Assembly: GCA_027451645.1 (NCBI GenBank)
Contig: DAIDIX010000028.1
Coordinates: forward strand, 1 to 12,414
Direction: 5' to 3'
Length of the DNA stretch: 12,414 nt
DNA from: Candidatus Dormiibacterota bacterium
GTDB taxonomy: Bacteria; Chloroflexota; Dormibacteria; Aeolococcales; Aeolococcaceae
Below, in pieces: positions 1 to 6,702 of this stretch (positions within the stretch are counted from its first letter, which is position 1; every line of letters starts with the position of its first letter). The notes under the pieces are model-generated. The model was not told where the DNA came from, ran no database searches, and saw only the letters and a program-made list of their open reading frames with translations. The translations under genes and the position numbers were made by a program.

Positions 1-234
1 AATGAGCACATTCGCCTCCTCAGTCCAACTTGCTGCCCAGTTTCCATCGTGCACGGAGAGCTTCAGAACCTGATATGACCTTCCTGAACGTGAAATGAAC
101 TCATCCCCATCCTGAAGCCGCACTGCAATCTCTGCTGCAAGCTTCTGGCCATTCCTGCGCAAACGGTCGTCAGCAGTGGCAAGTTCCAGGAACTCGCCCA
201 CAAGCGCTCGGAGAGAATCATGGCGGTCATCCAT
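1..234 (-). CDS. Hypothetical protein, 3' end outside the window
   Basis: An open frame without stops runs on the minus strand from an ATG at 234 to the left edge, giving 78 residues that begin MDDRHDSLRALVGEFLEL. An alternative ATG three codons upstream (243) adds MGR. I prefer 234: a TACAAT hexamer at 242-247 lies 7 nt before it, and no Shine-Dalgarno sequence precedes either ATG, which suggests a leaderless mRNA. The visible part is soluble, charged and probably mostly helical at its N-terminus, with no signal peptide or membrane segment. I do not recognise the family and assign no function. It lies downstream of the cupredoxin terminator, so it is probably a separate transcription unit on the same strand. 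That the frame is coding is likely but not certain, because only a fragment is seen. Confidence 0.6.
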   Translation of the reverse strand, partial: MDDRHDSLRALVGEFLELATADDRLRRNGQKLAAEIAVRLQDGDEFISRSGRSYQVLKLSVHDGNWAASWTEEANVLI

Positions 235-241
235 GCGACCC

Positions 242-247
242 ATTGTA
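242..247 (-). promoter_or_regulatory. Candidate -10 box for the partial left-edge gene
   Basis: On the minus strand this reads TACAAT, followed by 7 nt and then ATG at 234. This is the usual distance from a -10 box to the transcription start, so the transcript may begin at or beside the start codon. No convincing -35 hexamer is visible at 16-18 nt upstream. This is inferred from spacing and hexamer similarity only. Confidence 0.35.
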
Positions 248-267
248 CATATCAGGCAAAACCTTGC

Positions 268-331
268 GTCTCACGGGAGCAGCTGGAGACTGGCACGAAT
301 CTGACCCTCTTCTCCCACGGATGTCTCACGG
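268..331. repeat. Pair of 9-bp direct repeats in the gap upstream of the partial gene
   Basis: GTCTCACGG occurs at 268-276 and again at 323-331, 55 bp apart, and both copies are followed by similar AG-rich sequence. The pair lies in the 169-nt gap between the partial gene and the cupredoxin stop, upstream of the partial gene's candidate promoter. It could be a pair of regulator half-sites or chance. Apart from the terminator at 357-386, I see nothing else in this gap. Confidence 0.3.
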
Positions 332-356
332 CAGTAGCAGCCAGCCCACCATGTGG

Positions 357-386
357 AAAAGGTCAGGAAGCCGAGACTTCCTGACC
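357..386 (-). terminator. Intrinsic terminator after the cupredoxin gene
   Basis: A perfect 10-bp inverted repeat, GGTCAGGAAG (361-370) and CTTCCTGACC (377-386), surrounds a 6-nt loop. Read on the minus strand the stem is followed immediately by TTTT (complement of 357-360). It begins 27 nt after the cupredoxin stop codon. This is a classical rho-independent terminator for the minus-strand cluster. The plus-strand side has only a weak T run, so efficient two-way termination is doubtful. Confidence 0.85.
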
Positions 387-412
387 TTCTGTACTGCAAT
401 TGTGGAAGTAGT

Positions 413-874
413 CTAGCTGGCAGTCACTGTGATCGTTCCCTGCATGCCTGGATGGATCGTGCACTGAAACGGATACGTTCCTGGTGTCGTAAACTCGACA
501 AACCACTGTGCTCCAGGATACAGGCCCTGAGATGTTGTCGAGAGCTCCTTGTGCCCAGTAATGGTGACATTGTGCGTGATCGAGTTTGCTGCCGGATTGG
601 TGAACTCAACAATCTGGCCGACCTTCACTGTCACAGTCGCAGGAGTAAACTGCAGCGTGTCAGAGGCCTTGATGATGGCTGTTGGAGTACCTGCGAGATG
701 GGTACCTGCCTTCCCTGCACTGTCAGTCTGCACAGCACTGCTCGACGAGCTGCTGTTCGAGGATGAGGTGGAGCCTGAGGGGCTGCTGCTCGGTGTACCG
801 TTTCCGCAAGCTGCAACGCTGATCACTGTGGCTAGTGCGAGAACACCCACAGCGATACGATTTCTGAACGACAT
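413..874 (-). CDS. Cupredoxin-domain lipoprotein (plastocyanin-like blue copper protein)
   Basis: A 153-residue exported copper protein. Residues 1-22 form a lipoprotein signal peptide ending in a lipobox with VAAC, so Cys23 would be lipidated. A Ser-rich flexible linker covers about residues 28-46, followed by a cupredoxin fold. The type 1 copper ligands are visible: His101 in THNVTI, then Cys138, His141 and Met144 in QCTIHPGMQG. The start at 874 is chosen because AAAAGGAG lies about 6 nt upstream; an upstream start at 907 lacks a Shine-Dalgarno sequence and would put charged residues before the signal peptide. Cupredoxins of this kind carry single electrons outside the membrane. As the last gene before a terminator, 96 nt after a small oxidase subunit gene, it is plausibly the carrier between the cytochrome bc complex and CuA, in place of a soluble cytochrome c. 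That role is inference. Confidence 0.9.
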   Translation of the reverse strand: MSFRNRIAVGVLALATVISVAACGNGTPSSSPSGSTSSSNSSSSSSAVQTDSAGKAGTHLAGTPTAIIKASDTLQFTPATVTVKVGQIVEFTNPAANSITHNVTITGHKELSTTSQGLYPGAQWFVEFTTPGTYPFQCTIHPGMQGTITVTAS

Positions 875-970
875 TCTGAACTCCTTTTCGTTCAATGACC
901 ATTCCATTCCTATACCGCTATCGTAGCGAATGGACGGATTGTCATGCGCTGGAGACGAATGCCCCTGATC

Positions 971-1186
971 TCAGTGTGTATCGTGATCTGGAAGCTCGAG
1001 ATATTCCTTGCGAGCCATCCGGGCCCAGGCAACAAGAGTTGCGACAAGCCACACAAGACCCACTATCCACACGACTGGGATAAGGATGATCCCGACAAGT
1101 GTCATTGCCAGGGAAAGGGAGAACGACAGCGGAAGCCAGCTGTTGTTCGGCATATGGATGTGTTCTGGTGTCTCGGGGTGTGCCAT
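971..1186 (-). CDS. Small membrane protein, probable cytochrome oxidase subunit IV-like
   Basis: A 71-residue protein, or 72 if the adjacent ATG at 1189 is used. AGGAG lies 6 nt before the ATG at 1186 and only 3 nt before 1189, so 1186 is preferred. A short cytoplasmic N-terminus containing HPETPEHIHMPNNSWLP precedes two closely spaced hydrophobic helices (about residues 18-38 and 40-56) and a charged C-terminus. Small accessory oxidase subunits in Gram-positive and related bacteria often have a His/Pro/Ser-Trp-Pro stretch just before the first helix, which this protein resembles. It follows the 40-aa peptide gene by only a few nucleotides and closes the cox-cta gene run. It probably stabilises the oxidase. 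The subunit IV assignment rests on size, motif and context, and is moderate. Confidence 0.7.
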   Translation of the reverse strand: MAHPETPEHIHMPNNSWLPLSFSLSLAMTLVGIILIPVVWIVGLVWLVATLVAWARMARKEYLELPDHDTH

Positions 1187-1195
1187 CATCTGCTC

Positions 1196-1318
1196 CTAGC
1201 CGTGAATGAAGTGCAGGTAGACTCCTGCCCAGACGAACGTTGATCCCGTGAGCAGGAGAATGAGCACAGTGAGTGCTATTCCCATGCGCATGTTCCGTTT
1301 CGCGAGTTCTTTATCCAT
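1196..1318 (-). CDS. 40-aa single-helix membrane protein, possible oxidase assembly peptide
   Basis: This short frame encodes 40 residues: a basic N-terminus (MDKELAKRNMRMG) and one hydrophobic helix (about 13-36) ending in HFIHG. GGAGGA lies about 8 nt upstream of the ATG at 1318, a strong ribosome binding site. It sits 25 nt after ctaB and its stop is 6-9 nt before the next gene, so translation is likely coupled. Very small one-helix proteins with a charged, Arg-rich N-terminus occur in many bacterial cytochrome oxidase operons and are described as small assembly proteins. Size, topology and position agree with that idea, but so short a sequence cannot prove homology. Its coding status is well supported by the ribosome binding site and tight packing. 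Confidence 0.75.
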   Translation of the reverse strand: MDKELAKRNMRMGIALTVLILLLTGSTFVWAGVYLHFIHG

Positions 1319-1343
1319 TCAGTGGTTCCTCCAGGTGCACTGA

Positions 1344-2252
1344 TTATATATGTATCACACGATCGATCGACATCGCCAAGAAGAGAAGGGCGAGATAGGC
1401 TAGCGAATAGAAGAAAAGGAGTCGTGCATCAGAACGCTTCTGCGTAATGCTGCACCGGAGGGCAAGTCCAAAGAAGATGCCATCAAGTACAAGTGCACTC
1501 CAGAAATAGATCCAGCCGAATGACCGGATCGCGAAGGGAAGCATTGTCACTGCACTGAGAATGACGGTGTACAGCACGATATGGAGGCGTGTGAGCGTTC
1601 CTCCGCGGACTACGGGAAGCATGGGTACCTGGACTGATGTGTAGTCCTTGTCGAGGAGCAGGGCAAGTGCCCAGAAATGGGGTGGAGTCCAGTAGAACAC
1701 AATGGCAAAGCACGCAAATGCAGCAAGGCCAATATGTCCCTGGACAGCTGCCCAGCCTACAAGTGGCGGAATGGCTCCTGCAGCGCCGCCAAGGACTATG
1801 TTGTTCGGGGATCGCCGCTTCAGCCACATCGTGTAGACGAACACATAGATAAGGAATGCACTGTCCGCCAGGAGTGCAGCCAGCAGATTGACACCAAGAA
1901 GGAATACTGCGTTCGAAAGGGCAAGGAGCACCATTCCGAAGATGAATGCATGGGCAGGACTGATGGTTCCCGCAACGAGCGGTCTCTCCCGAGTACGCTT
2001 CATCGTGCTGTCGATGTCGCGGTCGTACCAGCAGTTGATGACATTTGATGCTGATGCTGCAAGCCATCCGCCAAGGACAGTCGTTCCCACAAGGGCAAGC
2101 GAGGGAATTCCACGCTGAGCCATGACCATTGCTGCAACTGTAGTGATCTCGAGCCACACAATGATCATTGGCTTCGTAAGCGCGAGATAGTCAGACGCGA
2201 CTGAAGCGAGGGATCGGTGCTGGACTGGTGTTGTCAGTGCATCTGAACTCAC
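1344..2252 (-). CDS. ctaB: Protoheme IX farnesyltransferase (heme O synthase)
   Basis: A 302-residue integral membrane prenyltransferase of the UbiA superfamily. It adds the farnesyl group to protoheme to give heme O, the precursor of heme A for the oxidase encoded beside it. The first Asp-rich active-site motif is present as NCWYDRDIDSTMKRTRERP (Asn73 to Pro91), the signature of heme O synthases. A second conserved stretch, LALLLDKDYTSVQVPMLPV, follows later. The length is typical and about nine hydrophobic segments are visible. The start is GTG at 2252, overlapping the ctaA stop as GTGA (4 nt), which indicates translational coupling. The next gene downstream is a 40-aa membrane peptide. The family assignment is secure. 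Confidence 0.96.
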   Translation of the reverse strand: MSSDALTTPVQHRSLASVASDYLALTKPMIIVWLEITTVAAMVMAQRGIPSLALVGTTVLGGWLAASASNVINCWYDRDIDSTMKRTRERPLVAGTISPAHAFIFGMVLLALSNAVFLLGVNLLAALLADSAFLIYVFVYTMWLKRRSPNNIVLGGAAGAIPPLVGWAAVQGHIGLAAFACFAIVFYWTPPHFWALALLLDKDYTSVQVPMLPVVRGGTLTRLHIVLYTVILSAVTMLPFAIRSFGWIYFWSALVLDGIFFGLALRCSITQKRSDARLLFFYSLAYLALLFLAMSIDRVIHI

Positions 2253-3262
2253 GCTGGACTCCGTTGCGGTGCAGCAGCATGTGCATCTTCAGCTTCGGGA
2301 GCATGCAGGCGTTCCTGCATCCAGATCCCCACGAGAAGTGCCACCATTGAACCCCAGAACAGCGTTGCAAACGCAAGGTGGAGTGTTTCCCAGAATGGAG
2401 CCATTTTCGTGACAGCCATGATGGCGCCAATGACGATCTGGAGGAGTAGGGTGACATTCACAAGCATTGCAGACATTCTGATGCGAGGGTCAGCCTTGTG
2501 TGAACCCATTGCAGTACCAGCAACAAAGCCGACAAAGAGAGCCACAACACCAGCGAGCAGCCTGTGAAAGATGCTGAGGGCTGCAGGACCAGTGGAAGGA
2601 ATGGAGAAGCCAAGGCCTGTTCCGCAGAATGGCCATGAATAGCACGTGCCTGCAGCTCCAGGAGTATTCACGACAAGTGAGCCTGCAATGATGACAAGGT
2701 ATGTGCCTACTGCTGCAATGATGGCAACCCTCAGACGACGCTTCCGGTACGGCTTCTCGTCACTCATTCCCTGTCCCTTCCTGTAGACACCCCCAGCACC
2801 AAGCGCTGTTGTCACTGCAATGCCAAAGAGAATCTCCGCATTTGCAAGATGGATGAAGACAAGGGGCCCGGCAAGATTGAGCTTTACCGTTATTGCGCCA
2901 AGTGCGACCTGGACAACAAGAAAGAGCAGGGTCAGTAGCGATCCCCACATGAGAACAGCAACATGCCGGTATTTCATGACTGCCCAGATGACAAAGACGA
3001 CAACAGCAATCGTGAGGAGTGTTGCGAACATGCGATGGCTGAACTCGATCAATGTTGCAGCGTCAGGCTTCGGAAGAAAATGTCCGTTGCAGAGAGGCCA
3101 GGACCCTCCACCAGCTGAGCCACAGCCAGTTCCGCTTCCCGAGACGCGAACAATCGAGCCCATGACGATCGGGAAGAAGCTGATGATCGCGACCAGCCAT
3201 GCCCATCGCACGACACCACGGCTCACTGATGCTGACTTGCTCTGCACGGTCGACATACCCAT
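2249..3262 (-). CDS. ctaA: Heme A synthase (CtaA/COX15 family)
   Basis: A 337-residue membrane protein that oxidises the C8 methyl of heme O to the formyl of heme A. Eight hydrophobic helices form two related four-helix halves. The conserved His ligands of the family are visible: His76 (with Glu73, in EFSHR), His138 in FIHLANAE, His233 in FHRLL and His295 in LHLAF. Both extracytoplasmic loops carry a Cys pair (Cys47/Cys58 in GTGC and PLC; Cys207/Cys213 in CYSWPFC), typical of the Bacillus-type enzyme. The first pair is spread by a Gly/Ser-rich insertion (GSAGGGSW). ATG at 3262 and a second ATG at 3256 are both possible; GAGGGG lies 2 nt before the first and 8 nt before the second, which slightly favours 3256. 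The gene follows cox1 and overlaps ctaB. Confidence 0.95.
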   Translation of the reverse strand: MGMSTVQSKSASVSRGVVRWAWLVAIISFFPIVMGSIVRVSGSGTGCGSAGGGSWPLCNGHFLPKPDAATLIEFSHRMFATLLTIAVVVFVIWAVMKYRHVAVLMWGSLLTLLFLVVQVALGAITVKLNLAGPLVFIHLANAEILFGIAVTTALGAGGVYRKGQGMSDEKPYRKRRLRVAIIAAVGTYLVIIAGSLVVNTPGAAGTCYSWPFCGTGLGFSIPSTGPAALSIFHRLLAGVVALFVGFVAGTAMGSHKADPRIRMSAMLVNVTLLLQIVIGAIMAVTKMAPFWETLHLAFATLFWGSMVALLVGIWMQERLHAPEAEDAHAAAPQRSPA

Positions 3263-3298
3263 TACCCCTCACTCCATTTGTATGACAGTGCTGCTGAT

Positions 3299-3319
3299 AC
3301 TGATGCGTTGGGCATCAGT
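3299..3319 (-). other. Stem-loop between cox1 and ctaA
   Basis: ACTGATGC (3299-3306) and GCATCAGT (3312-3319) form a perfect 8-bp stem with a 5-nt loop, placed 8 nt past the cox1 stop codon. No T run follows on the minus strand, so it is not a standard intrinsic terminator. It may protect the 3' end of the cox1 message or lower expression of ctaA and ctaB relative to the structural subunits. The structure is seen; the role is inferred. Confidence 0.5.
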
Positions 3320-3326
3320 GCATCTG

Positions 3327-4994
3327 CTACGACGATGCTGCAGCGGCTTTTCCCTTCGATGCTACAGCTGCAAGCCGCATGTCACGGACTGGACGCAGGC
3401 TCTGAACTGCAGGAATCGTTGCGAAGTTGTACACGGGTGGAGGTGACGATGTTGCCCACTCGAGAGTGTTCCCCTCCCATGGATCATCCACTGCTGTCTT
3501 CGGCTTCCGCATCGAGATGACAAAGTTGATCATGAACACTGTTACCGAGATCGCGATGATGAACGCACCGAGAGTAGCTGTTGCATTGAGATCGCCCCAT
3601 CCACGGTTTGTCGCATAGGTCTGGATGCGGCGTGGCATTCCAAGCACACCGAGAATGTGAAATGGCATGAACGTGACATTCGTGCCAATGAGCATGAGCC
3701 AGAAATGGATCTTGCCAAGCGTTTCATTGAGTGGACGTCCTGTCAGTTTCGGGAACCAGTAGTACATTCCTGCGAATACTCCGAAGACGCTTCCACCGAA
3801 CAGTACGTAATGGATGTGGCCGACAACCCAGTAGGTGCCGTGGAGTGCATAGTCAACAGGCAGATCACCAAGGTACACTCCGTCAATTCCTCCAATGAGG
3901 AACATGAGGAGGAATCCGGCTGCAAAGAGCATCGGTGTCTTGAAATGGATCTTGCCACCCCACATCGTTGCCATCCAGCTGAAGATCTTGATACCAGTCG
4001 GCACACCGATGATCATTGTCGTGGCAGAGAAGAAGATTCGCACACTCATCGGAAGTCCCGTGACGAACATGTGGTGCACGAAGACCACAAATCCGAGAAC
4101 AGCAATGGCTGCAATCGCATACACCATGCCCTTGTAGCCAAAGATGGGCTTTCTCGAGAACACGGGAATGATCTCGCTGATGATGCCGAATGCGGGGAGC
4201 ACCATGATGTACACAGCAGGGTGCGAATAGAACCAGAAGATGAGCTGGTAGAGAAGGGCATTGCCACCATGCTGCGGGTTGAAGAAGTTCGTCCCGAACT
4301 GGCGGTCGAGAAGCACCATGAGAAGGGCGCCTGCAATGAACGGTGTTGCGAGAACGACAAGTGTTGCAGTGATCTCCGTTGCCCACACAAACAGAGGCAT
4401 CTTCATCCATGTCATGCCCTTAGCACGCATGTTCCTGATGGTGACAAGAAAGTTCACACCACCAAGCATTGATGAGATGCCCACAATATGAAGACCAAGA
4501 ATCCAGAGATCCTGGCCTATCTGGCCCGGGTTCTGCTCAGTGAGGGGAACATAGCCAGTCCATCCAGCAGCAGCAGCTCCCCCAGGCACGAGAAAGCCAG
4601 AGTAGATGATGAGTCCACCAAGCGGAATGAGCCAGAACGAGATGGCATTGAGGCGGGGAAATGCCATGTCCCGTGCCCCGATCATGAGGGGCACGAAGTA
4701 GTTTCCAAAACCTGCAAAGACTGGCACGATCCAGAGGAAGATCATTGTCGTTCCATGCATCGTGAACACCTGGTTGTACTGCTGTGCAGTAAGGAAGGAG
4801 TTCTGCGGCTCAGCAAGCTGAATGCGGATGAGGAGCGCCATCAGACCACCCACGAGGAAGAAGAAGAAGGTGGTGAAAAGATACATGATCCCAAGACGCT
4901 TGTGATCAACAGTTGTAAGCCAGCTGACAATCCCCCGTGTCTTGTAGTCACTGGTGACTGTGGAATGTCCCACTGTCGCGTCCATCACTGCCAT
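3327..4994 (-). CDS. ctaD: Cytochrome c oxidase subunit I, A2-type heme-copper oxidase
   Basis: A 555-residue, roughly 12-helix catalytic subunit that reduces O2 to water and pumps protons. Numbering is from the ATG at 4994. Heme a ligands are His80 (TMHGTT) and His395; the heme a3 ligand is His393 (GHIHYV). CuB ligands are His258, His307 and His308, with Tyr262 for the His-Tyr crosslink. The D-channel entry Asp109 (GARDMAFPR) and K-channel Lys336 (PTGIKIFSW) are kept. Helix VI reads YSHPAVYIMVLPAFG: the A1-family glutamate is absent and the YS pair (Tyr256, Ser257) marks the A2 family. The usual LHDTY is LHGTY, so a Mg-site Asp is replaced by Gly386. GAGGAGG lies 11 nt upstream of this start; a longer frame from 5111 would overlap cox2 and has a hydrophilic, unrelated extension. 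There is no fused subunit III or cytochrome c domain. Confidence 0.97.
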   Translation of the reverse strand: MAVMDATVGHSTVTSDYKTRGIVSWLTTVDHKRLGIMYLFTTFFFFLVGGLMALLIRIQLAEPQNSFLTAQQYNQVFTMHGTTMIFLWIVPVFAGFGNYFVPLMIGARDMAFPRLNAISFWLIPLGGLIIYSGFLVPGGAAAAGWTGYVPLTEQNPGQIGQDLWILGLHIVGISSMLGGVNFLVTIRNMRAKGMTWMKMPLFVWATEITATLVVLATPFIAGALLMVLLDRQFGTNFFNPQHGGNALLYQLIFWFYSHPAVYIMVLPAFGIISEIIPVFSRKPIFGYKGMVYAIAAIAVLGFVVFVHHMFVTGLPMSVRIFFSATTMIIGVPTGIKIFSWMATMWGGKIHFKTPMLFAAGFLLMFLIGGIDGVYLGDLPVDYALHGTYWVVGHIHYVLFGGSVFGVFAGMYYWFPKLTGRPLNETLGKIHFWLMLIGTNVTFMPFHILGVLGMPRRIQTYATNRGWGDLNATATLGAFIIAISVTVFMINFVISMRKPKTAVDDPWEGNTLEWATSSPPPVYNFATIPAVQSLRPVRDMRLAAVASKGKAAAASS

Positions 4995-5058
4995 TGTTTC
5001 CCGAGCCTCCTCGTCTTCGCTGCGGTTGAATGAGTTTGTGGTGTTCTCTGAATGCGGG

Positions 5059-5835
5059 TCATGCTGCAGGTGAGCAGATGTAGACCTTGTAGCCTGGTGA
5101 ATAGCTTGCATTAGCCTTGCACGATGCCGCCCACTGGTCGTACTGCTGCGTTGTCATGGCATCGACCGTGATGAGCATCTGGTCATGACCAGTGCCACAG
5201 AGCTCAGTGCACTGTCCGTAGTACATTCCTGCAGTGGATGCTTCCATCCATGTGAAGTTTGTCTGCCCTGGAATTGCATTGATCTGTGCTGCAAGCTCAG
5301 GGACATAGAAACTGTGGTTCACGCCAGTTGGATACTCTGGCGGAGTGGGAAGCGAAATGACATTCATGTTCACAACGCTGTTGATCGGGATGTTGATCTG
5401 CTCGAAGGTGTAGGGGTGCTGGCCATTTGCAAGGGTGATGTTCTTGTACTCGTATTCCCAGAAGAACTGGTGGGCAATGACAACATCGTTGAGCGTGGGA
5501 GCTCCGCTGTGATTTCCCGGACCATTCGTGATGTAGTTCACATTTGCAGCGCCGATTCCGAAGAGAACCATGAAGAGCACAAACGGAAAGATGGTGTAGA
5601 GAGCCTCAAGCACAGGCTTCTCATGCCACTGCGCACCCTCTGAGGTATCCCCTTTCTTCGCACGGAACTTGAAGAAGGTGAAAATGAGCCCAAGGAATAC
5701 TGCTCCACCAACGACAAAGGATGTCCACATCACTCCATAGAAGATTCCTGCCATCCGTGCCCCGCTGGGTCCCGCTGGATCAAGAGGCGATGCGGGAACG
5801 AATGTTGATGTCGCAACCCACTGCACTAGATTCAC
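5059..5835 (-). CDS. ctaC: Cytochrome c oxidase subunit II with CuA site
   Basis: A 258-residue protein with two N-terminal membrane helices (about 28-54 and 75-97) and a periplasmic or outer-face cupredoxin domain. It accepts electrons and passes them to heme a in subunit I. All CuA ligands are visible: His174 (NHSFYVPE), Cys209, Glu211, Cys213, His217 and Met220 (GQCTELCGTGHDQM). The aromatic patch QFFWEYEY (123-130), with Trp126, is the usual electron entry region. No C-terminal heme c motif is present, so this is an aa3-type and not a caa3-type subunit. Two extra cysteines (239, 254) occur near the C-terminus. The start is GTG at 5835 with AGGAG about 10 nt upstream. There is no clear cleavable signal before the first helix. 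The 64-nt gap to cox1 holds only the cox1 ribosome binding site. Confidence 0.96.
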   Translation of the reverse strand: MNLVQWVATSTFVPASPLDPAGPSGARMAGIFYGVMWTSFVVGGAVFLGLIFTFFKFRAKKGDTSEGAQWHEKPVLEALYTIFPFVLFMVLFGIGAANVNYITNGPGNHSGAPTLNDVVIAHQFFWEYEYKNITLANGQHPYTFEQINIPINSVVNMNVISLPTPPEYPTGVNHSFYVPELAAQINAIPGQTNFTWMEASTAGMYYGQCTELCGTGHDQMLITVDAMTTQQYDQWAASCKANASYSPGYKVYICSPAA

Positions 5836-5898
5836 AATGCTGCACTCCTGCGTACATGGCCGAACTGCACTCGGCTCCGGATCTAATCACACCCCTCT

Positions 5899-5904
5899 AC
5901 TATA
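5899..5904 (-). promoter_or_regulatory. Candidate -10 box upstream of cox2
   Basis: TATAGT on the minus strand, 63 nt before the cox2 GTG, in the 116-nt gap after the SRPBCC gene, one of the widest gaps within the minus-strand run. A separate promoter for the oxidase genes would fit. No good -35 match is seen at the usual distance, so this is weak. Confidence 0.25.
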
Positions 5905-5951
5905 GCCATTCCCCCGCAGGAGGTGCCGCACGATGCACAAGATGCCAAGCG

Positions 5952-6410
5952 CTACGCTGAAAGGTGTCGTGAACGGTCCTTCTCCTCGCAGATGCGCTTG
6001 AGTCGCTGGAGGTTTGCTGCCCAGATTTCGTGCAGAACAGGCTTTGCGGCTGCTCCAGCCAGTCCCCCTCCACTCCACCATGGGAAATGGATCTCCTCTG
6101 TCCAGACCACGTGTGTGGAGGATCCGTAGGCTTTCAGTTCAAGCGTTCCAGTGCCTTTCACACTCCCGAGATGCTCCATCGTGATGGATGATCCAGCCTT
6201 CCAGTCCGTGACACGCAGTACGTCTTTCGTTCGCAGGGGACCTATCTGGGTGAGACATTCTATCTCGGTTCCCACTCCCTCATGCTGTGGTGAGCGAAGA
6301 CGGATCTCCTTCGCATCCTGCATCCAGTTCACATGGCTAGTGAGATCCCTCACATCATCCCAGACATCTGCAATGTGACAGTGGATATCAACTGCTACAC
6401 GTGTCCGCAT
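5952..6410 (-). CDS. SRPBCC-fold protein (polyketide cyclase/dehydrase-like)
   Basis: A 152-residue soluble protein. It begins with a short beta strand (MRTRVAVDIHCHIADVWDDV) followed by the conserved helix and Trp turn (SHVNWMQDAKEI), then strands such as VGTEIECLTQIG, TKDVLRVTDWKAGSSITMEH and GTGTLELKAYGSSTHVVWTE, and a long C-terminal helix (about 125-145). This order is typical of the START/SRPBCC ligand-binding fold, which makes a hydrophobic cavity for lipids or other small ligands. No catalytic residues can be inferred. The start at 6410 has only a weak GGGG upstream. It lies between the bc and oxidase genes, so a role with quinone, heme or lipid is conceivable, but that is context only. 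The C-terminus is short and charged, with no membrane segment. Confidence 0.8.
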   Translation of the reverse strand: MRTRVAVDIHCHIADVWDDVRDLTSHVNWMQDAKEIRLRSPQHEGVGTEIECLTQIGPLRTKDVLRVTDWKAGSSITMEHLGSVKGTGTLELKAYGSSTHVVWTEEIHFPWWSGGGLAGAAAKPVLHEIWAANLQRLKRICEEKDRSRHLSA

Positions 6411-6456
6411 CAGTGTGTCCCCGCAGAATCCTGCAGCTGCAAGGATGGCAGTGCTT

Positions 6457-6630
6457 TCACTTCATCCATGGCTGCGTTACAGTCCGCATCCTCTGCTTTA
6501 CAGCATCAGTAACCCTGACATTGGTGACAGCAGCATTGTTCCACGTCCCTCTGCGGAACGGTGGAAGTGTTGGATCCACCACGATATCCTGCTGTGCGGG
6601 AGACTCCTCTGGGCGTGGCCTGTCAGTCAT
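6457..6630 (-). CDS. Hypothetical 56-aa protein
   Basis: A small hydrophilic protein, MTDRPRPEESPAQQD at its N-terminus and ending RTVTQPWMK, with a Pro-rich first half (DPTLPPFRRGTW) and a basic helical tail. The ATG at 6630 has AAAGGAG 8 nt upstream, the best ribosome binding site nearby; a longer frame from a GTG at 6660 has no such site. There is no membrane segment or known motif. It sits among respiratory genes, 72 nt after the 129-aa membrane protein and 46 nt before the SRPBCC gene. I do not recognise a family. Coding status rests on the ribosome binding site and position; frame length alone would not prove it. Confidence 0.55.
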   Translation of the reverse strand: MTDRPRPEESPAQQDIVVDPTLPPFRRGTWNNAAVTNVRVTDAVKQRMRTVTQPWMK

Positions 6631-6702
6631 CGTTGTTCTCCTTTCACCTGGATTGCTCACCTCATGATACCGGGGAGCAGCAGCCCTGCAGCATTGCGTT
6701 TC

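Noticed and set aside
916..928. Small hairpin CGCTA-TCG-TAGCG between the oxidase genes and the cupredoxin.
   Set aside because: The 5-bp stem with a 3-nt loop has no T run on either strand, so it is too weak to call a terminator or operator.
2820..3446. A 208-residue plus-strand frame.
   Set aside because: It is antisense to ctaA and the end of cox1, both certain genes; its composition fits a shadow frame.
3657..4472. A 271-residue plus-strand frame.
   Set aside because: It is antisense to cox1, His/Glu/Asp-rich from reverse reading of the hydrophobic codons, without a ribosome binding site or recognisable domain.
4995..5111. A longer N-terminus for Cox1 starting at 5111.
   Set aside because: It would overlap the cox2 end, lacks a good ribosome binding site and adds a polar stretch not expected in the family. 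The ATG at 4994 has GAGGAGG upstream.
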